Of a stretch of 41,676 nt of DNA, positions 40,598 through 41,676 are shown in pieces (positions within the stretch are counted from its first letter, which is position 1; the number at the start of each line of letters is the position of its first letter). This DNA is from JBCDJG01 sp038748065 (GTDB taxonomy: Bacteria; Pseudomonadota; Gammaproteobacteria; Pseudomonadales; Halieaceae), in assembly GCA_038748065.1 (NCBI GenBank), contig JBCDJG010000043.1:1-41676 (forward strand), in the 5' to 3' direction. The translations under genes and the position numbers were made by a program. Below the pieces are notes generated by a model. That model was not told where the DNA came from, did not search any database, and saw only the letters and a program-made list of their open reading frames with translations.

Positions 40598-41674
40598 CTA
40601 GAGCTCCGCATTGCCCGCTGGCGCGATCCTGGCGCCGCGATAGAGCTTATTCTGCCCGTTTATCACCACCGTATCCCCTGCCGCTACGTCCCCGCTCACG
40701 GCGATTTGGCCGTCACGCACGTCGCCCGTTTCGACAACAACGGATTCAACGGTCGGCGCAGCACCGGCCTCGTCGGGCTGCAGCACCCGGTACAGGACGT
40801 TGCCGTTTACCGAGTAGCTCACCGCCGTTTCTGCCACGGTGAGTACCGCCTGGTCGCTGGCAAGCTCCACCCTCACTCGACCAAACATACCAGGCAGCAA
40901 GCCGGCTGTTTCCAGCAGGCGGGCTCGCACCAGAATATTACGACTGTCGAGGTCGATTCGTGAATCCAGTGCCCTGATCTCCGCGGCGAAGCTCCGCTGC
41001 GGGAAAGCGTCTACCTGGACCTTGATAGGCATACCCACTCGCAGCAGCGGGGCCACCCTGCCAGGCAAGTTGAAGTCGATATCCAGATCATTCAAGTCTT
41101 GCAAGGTCGTGATAGTTGTTCCTGCTGACAGATAGTCCCCCAGGTTTACCTGGCGTATACCAAGCGTACCCGCGAAAGGGGCAATAATGCGCTTTTGCCG
41201 AATGCGCGCTTCGGTTTCGGCAAGCTGTGCACGCGCGCGCTCCAAATCAGCCTTACTGCGATCAAATTGCGTTTCTGGAATGGAGTTTTGCTTGACCAGC
41301 TGGGCGTCGCGCTCAAACAGAATCTGTGCCAGTTCGAGGCTGGCAATCTGATTGCGCCTGGCAGCCTGTTCAACCTGATCATTCAACACGAGCAACAGTT
41401 GACCCTGCTCGACGCGATCACCCGAAGCAAAAAGAAGCTCCGTGATATCGCCGCTGGTCTCCGCGCTCAATTCAATACCTCGCGCCGAGCGAATGGTACC
41501 TACCGCGTCAAGATATCGGGACCAGGTAGCACGCTCGACCGTACCGATCGACACACTCACCGGGGGCGGCGTAAAATCCATGCTCGCAAAGGCCGAGAAC
41601 TTGTTATACAGGTACAGGCCTATACCACCAAAGATCATCAGTAAAAGGGCCGCAGCCGCGGCGTATGCTTTCAA
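40598..41674 (-). CDS. RND efflux membrane fusion protein (start at window edge)
   Basis: A 358-residue periplasmic adaptor (HlyD/AcrA family). It has an N-terminal hydrophobic anchor (about 4-24), a first lipoyl half (about 58-98, IELSAETSGDITELLFASGDR), a helical hairpin (about 100-155, rich in Gln, Glu and Arg), and a second lipoyl half RIIAPFAGTLGIRQVNLGDYL (about 162-182). Beta-barrel and membrane-proximal domains follow (NILVRARL, LPGMFGRVRVEL). It links the RND permease encoded 4 bases downstream to an outer-membrane channel. The only start inside the window is a TTG at 41674, two bases from the edge, so the true start may lie outside and the gene may be slightly truncated here. Confidence 0.87.
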   Translation of the reverse strand: MKAYAAAAALLLMIFGGIGLYLYNKFSAFASMDFTPPPVSVSIGTVERATWSRYLDAVGTIRSARGIELSAETSGDITELLFASGDRVEQGQLLLVLNDQVEQAARRNQIASLELAQILFERDAQLVKQNSIPETQFDRSKADLERARAQLAETEARIRQKRIIAPFAGTLGIRQVNLGDYLSAGTTITTLQDLNDLDIDFNLPGRVAPLLRVGMPIKVQVDAFPQRSFAAEIRALDSRIDLDSRNILVRARLLETAGLLPGMFGRVRVELASDQAVLTVAETAVSYSVNGNVLYRVLQPDEAGAAPTVESVVVETGDVRDGQIAVSGDVAAGDTVVINGQNKLYRGARIAPAGNAEL

Positions 41675-41676
41675 GC

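Overview
The window looks like chromosomal DNA of a GC-rich (about 60 percent) marine or environmental gammaproteobacterium. The gene families and the mixture of branched-chain, terpenoid-type and beta-alanine catabolism with cytochromes P450 would suit a member of the Halieaceae/OM60 group or a pseudomonad relative; that taxonomic guess is inference. The DNA is densely coding. No gap between genes exceeds about 250 bases, and I saw no tRNA, rRNA, CRISPR array, insertion sequence or phage gene.

Layout. (1) 1-2938: the 5' part of a DMT/EamA-type permease runs off the left edge, next to a divergent pair of cytochrome P450 genes that share a 165-bp promoter region. (2) 2942-9309: a LysR regulator stands divergent to a tight four-gene operon (ACAD10/11-like acyl-CoA dehydrogenase, SDR, class II aldolase-SDR fusion, PepQ-type M24 peptidase). 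A near-perfect LTTR operator lies between them. (3) 9343-15585, minus strand: atuA-atuC-atuE-atuF, the carboxylase core of acyclic terpene (citronellol/geraniol) degradation, or a related beta-methyl branched acyl-CoA pathway. (4) 15831-17315: a DUF3336-patatin lipase. (5) 17325-23584, minus strand: an operon for distal valine breakdown (acylating aldehyde dehydrogenase, isobutyryl-CoA-type dehydrogenase, enoyl-CoA hydratase, 3-hydroxyisobutyryl-CoA hydrolase, 3-hydroxyisobutyrate dehydrogenase) plus an alpha/beta hydrolase. It faces an AraC regulator across two direct repeats spaced 21 bp. (6) 24610-25488: an orphan DUF2971 gene. (7) 25496-29447: methylmalonate-semialdehyde dehydrogenase and beta-alanine:pyruvate aminotransferase, divergent from a LysR gene (bau-like arrangement).

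(8) 29516-41674 changes theme to the cell envelope: a large AsmA-family protein, two tandem paralogous lipoproteins with an InlB-repeat-like domain and three internal repeats, a lipoprotein carrying a GspG-pseudopilin-like C-terminal domain, an unrecognised lipoprotein, a Cof-type HAD phosphatase, and an RND inner-membrane pump with its membrane fusion protein.

How the parts fit together. Branched isoprenoid or steroid-like chains could be hydroxylated by the P450s, activated and beta-oxidised, with beta-methyl branches removed by the Atu carboxylase/hydratase. Isobutyryl-CoA would pass through the valine operon to methylmalonate semialdehyde, which MmsA converts to propionyl-CoA. MmsA also accepts malonate semialdehyde made from beta-alanine. 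This metabolic link is inferred from gene content. The least described parts are the lipoprotein locus at 32713-36642 and the four-gene operon at 3987-9309.
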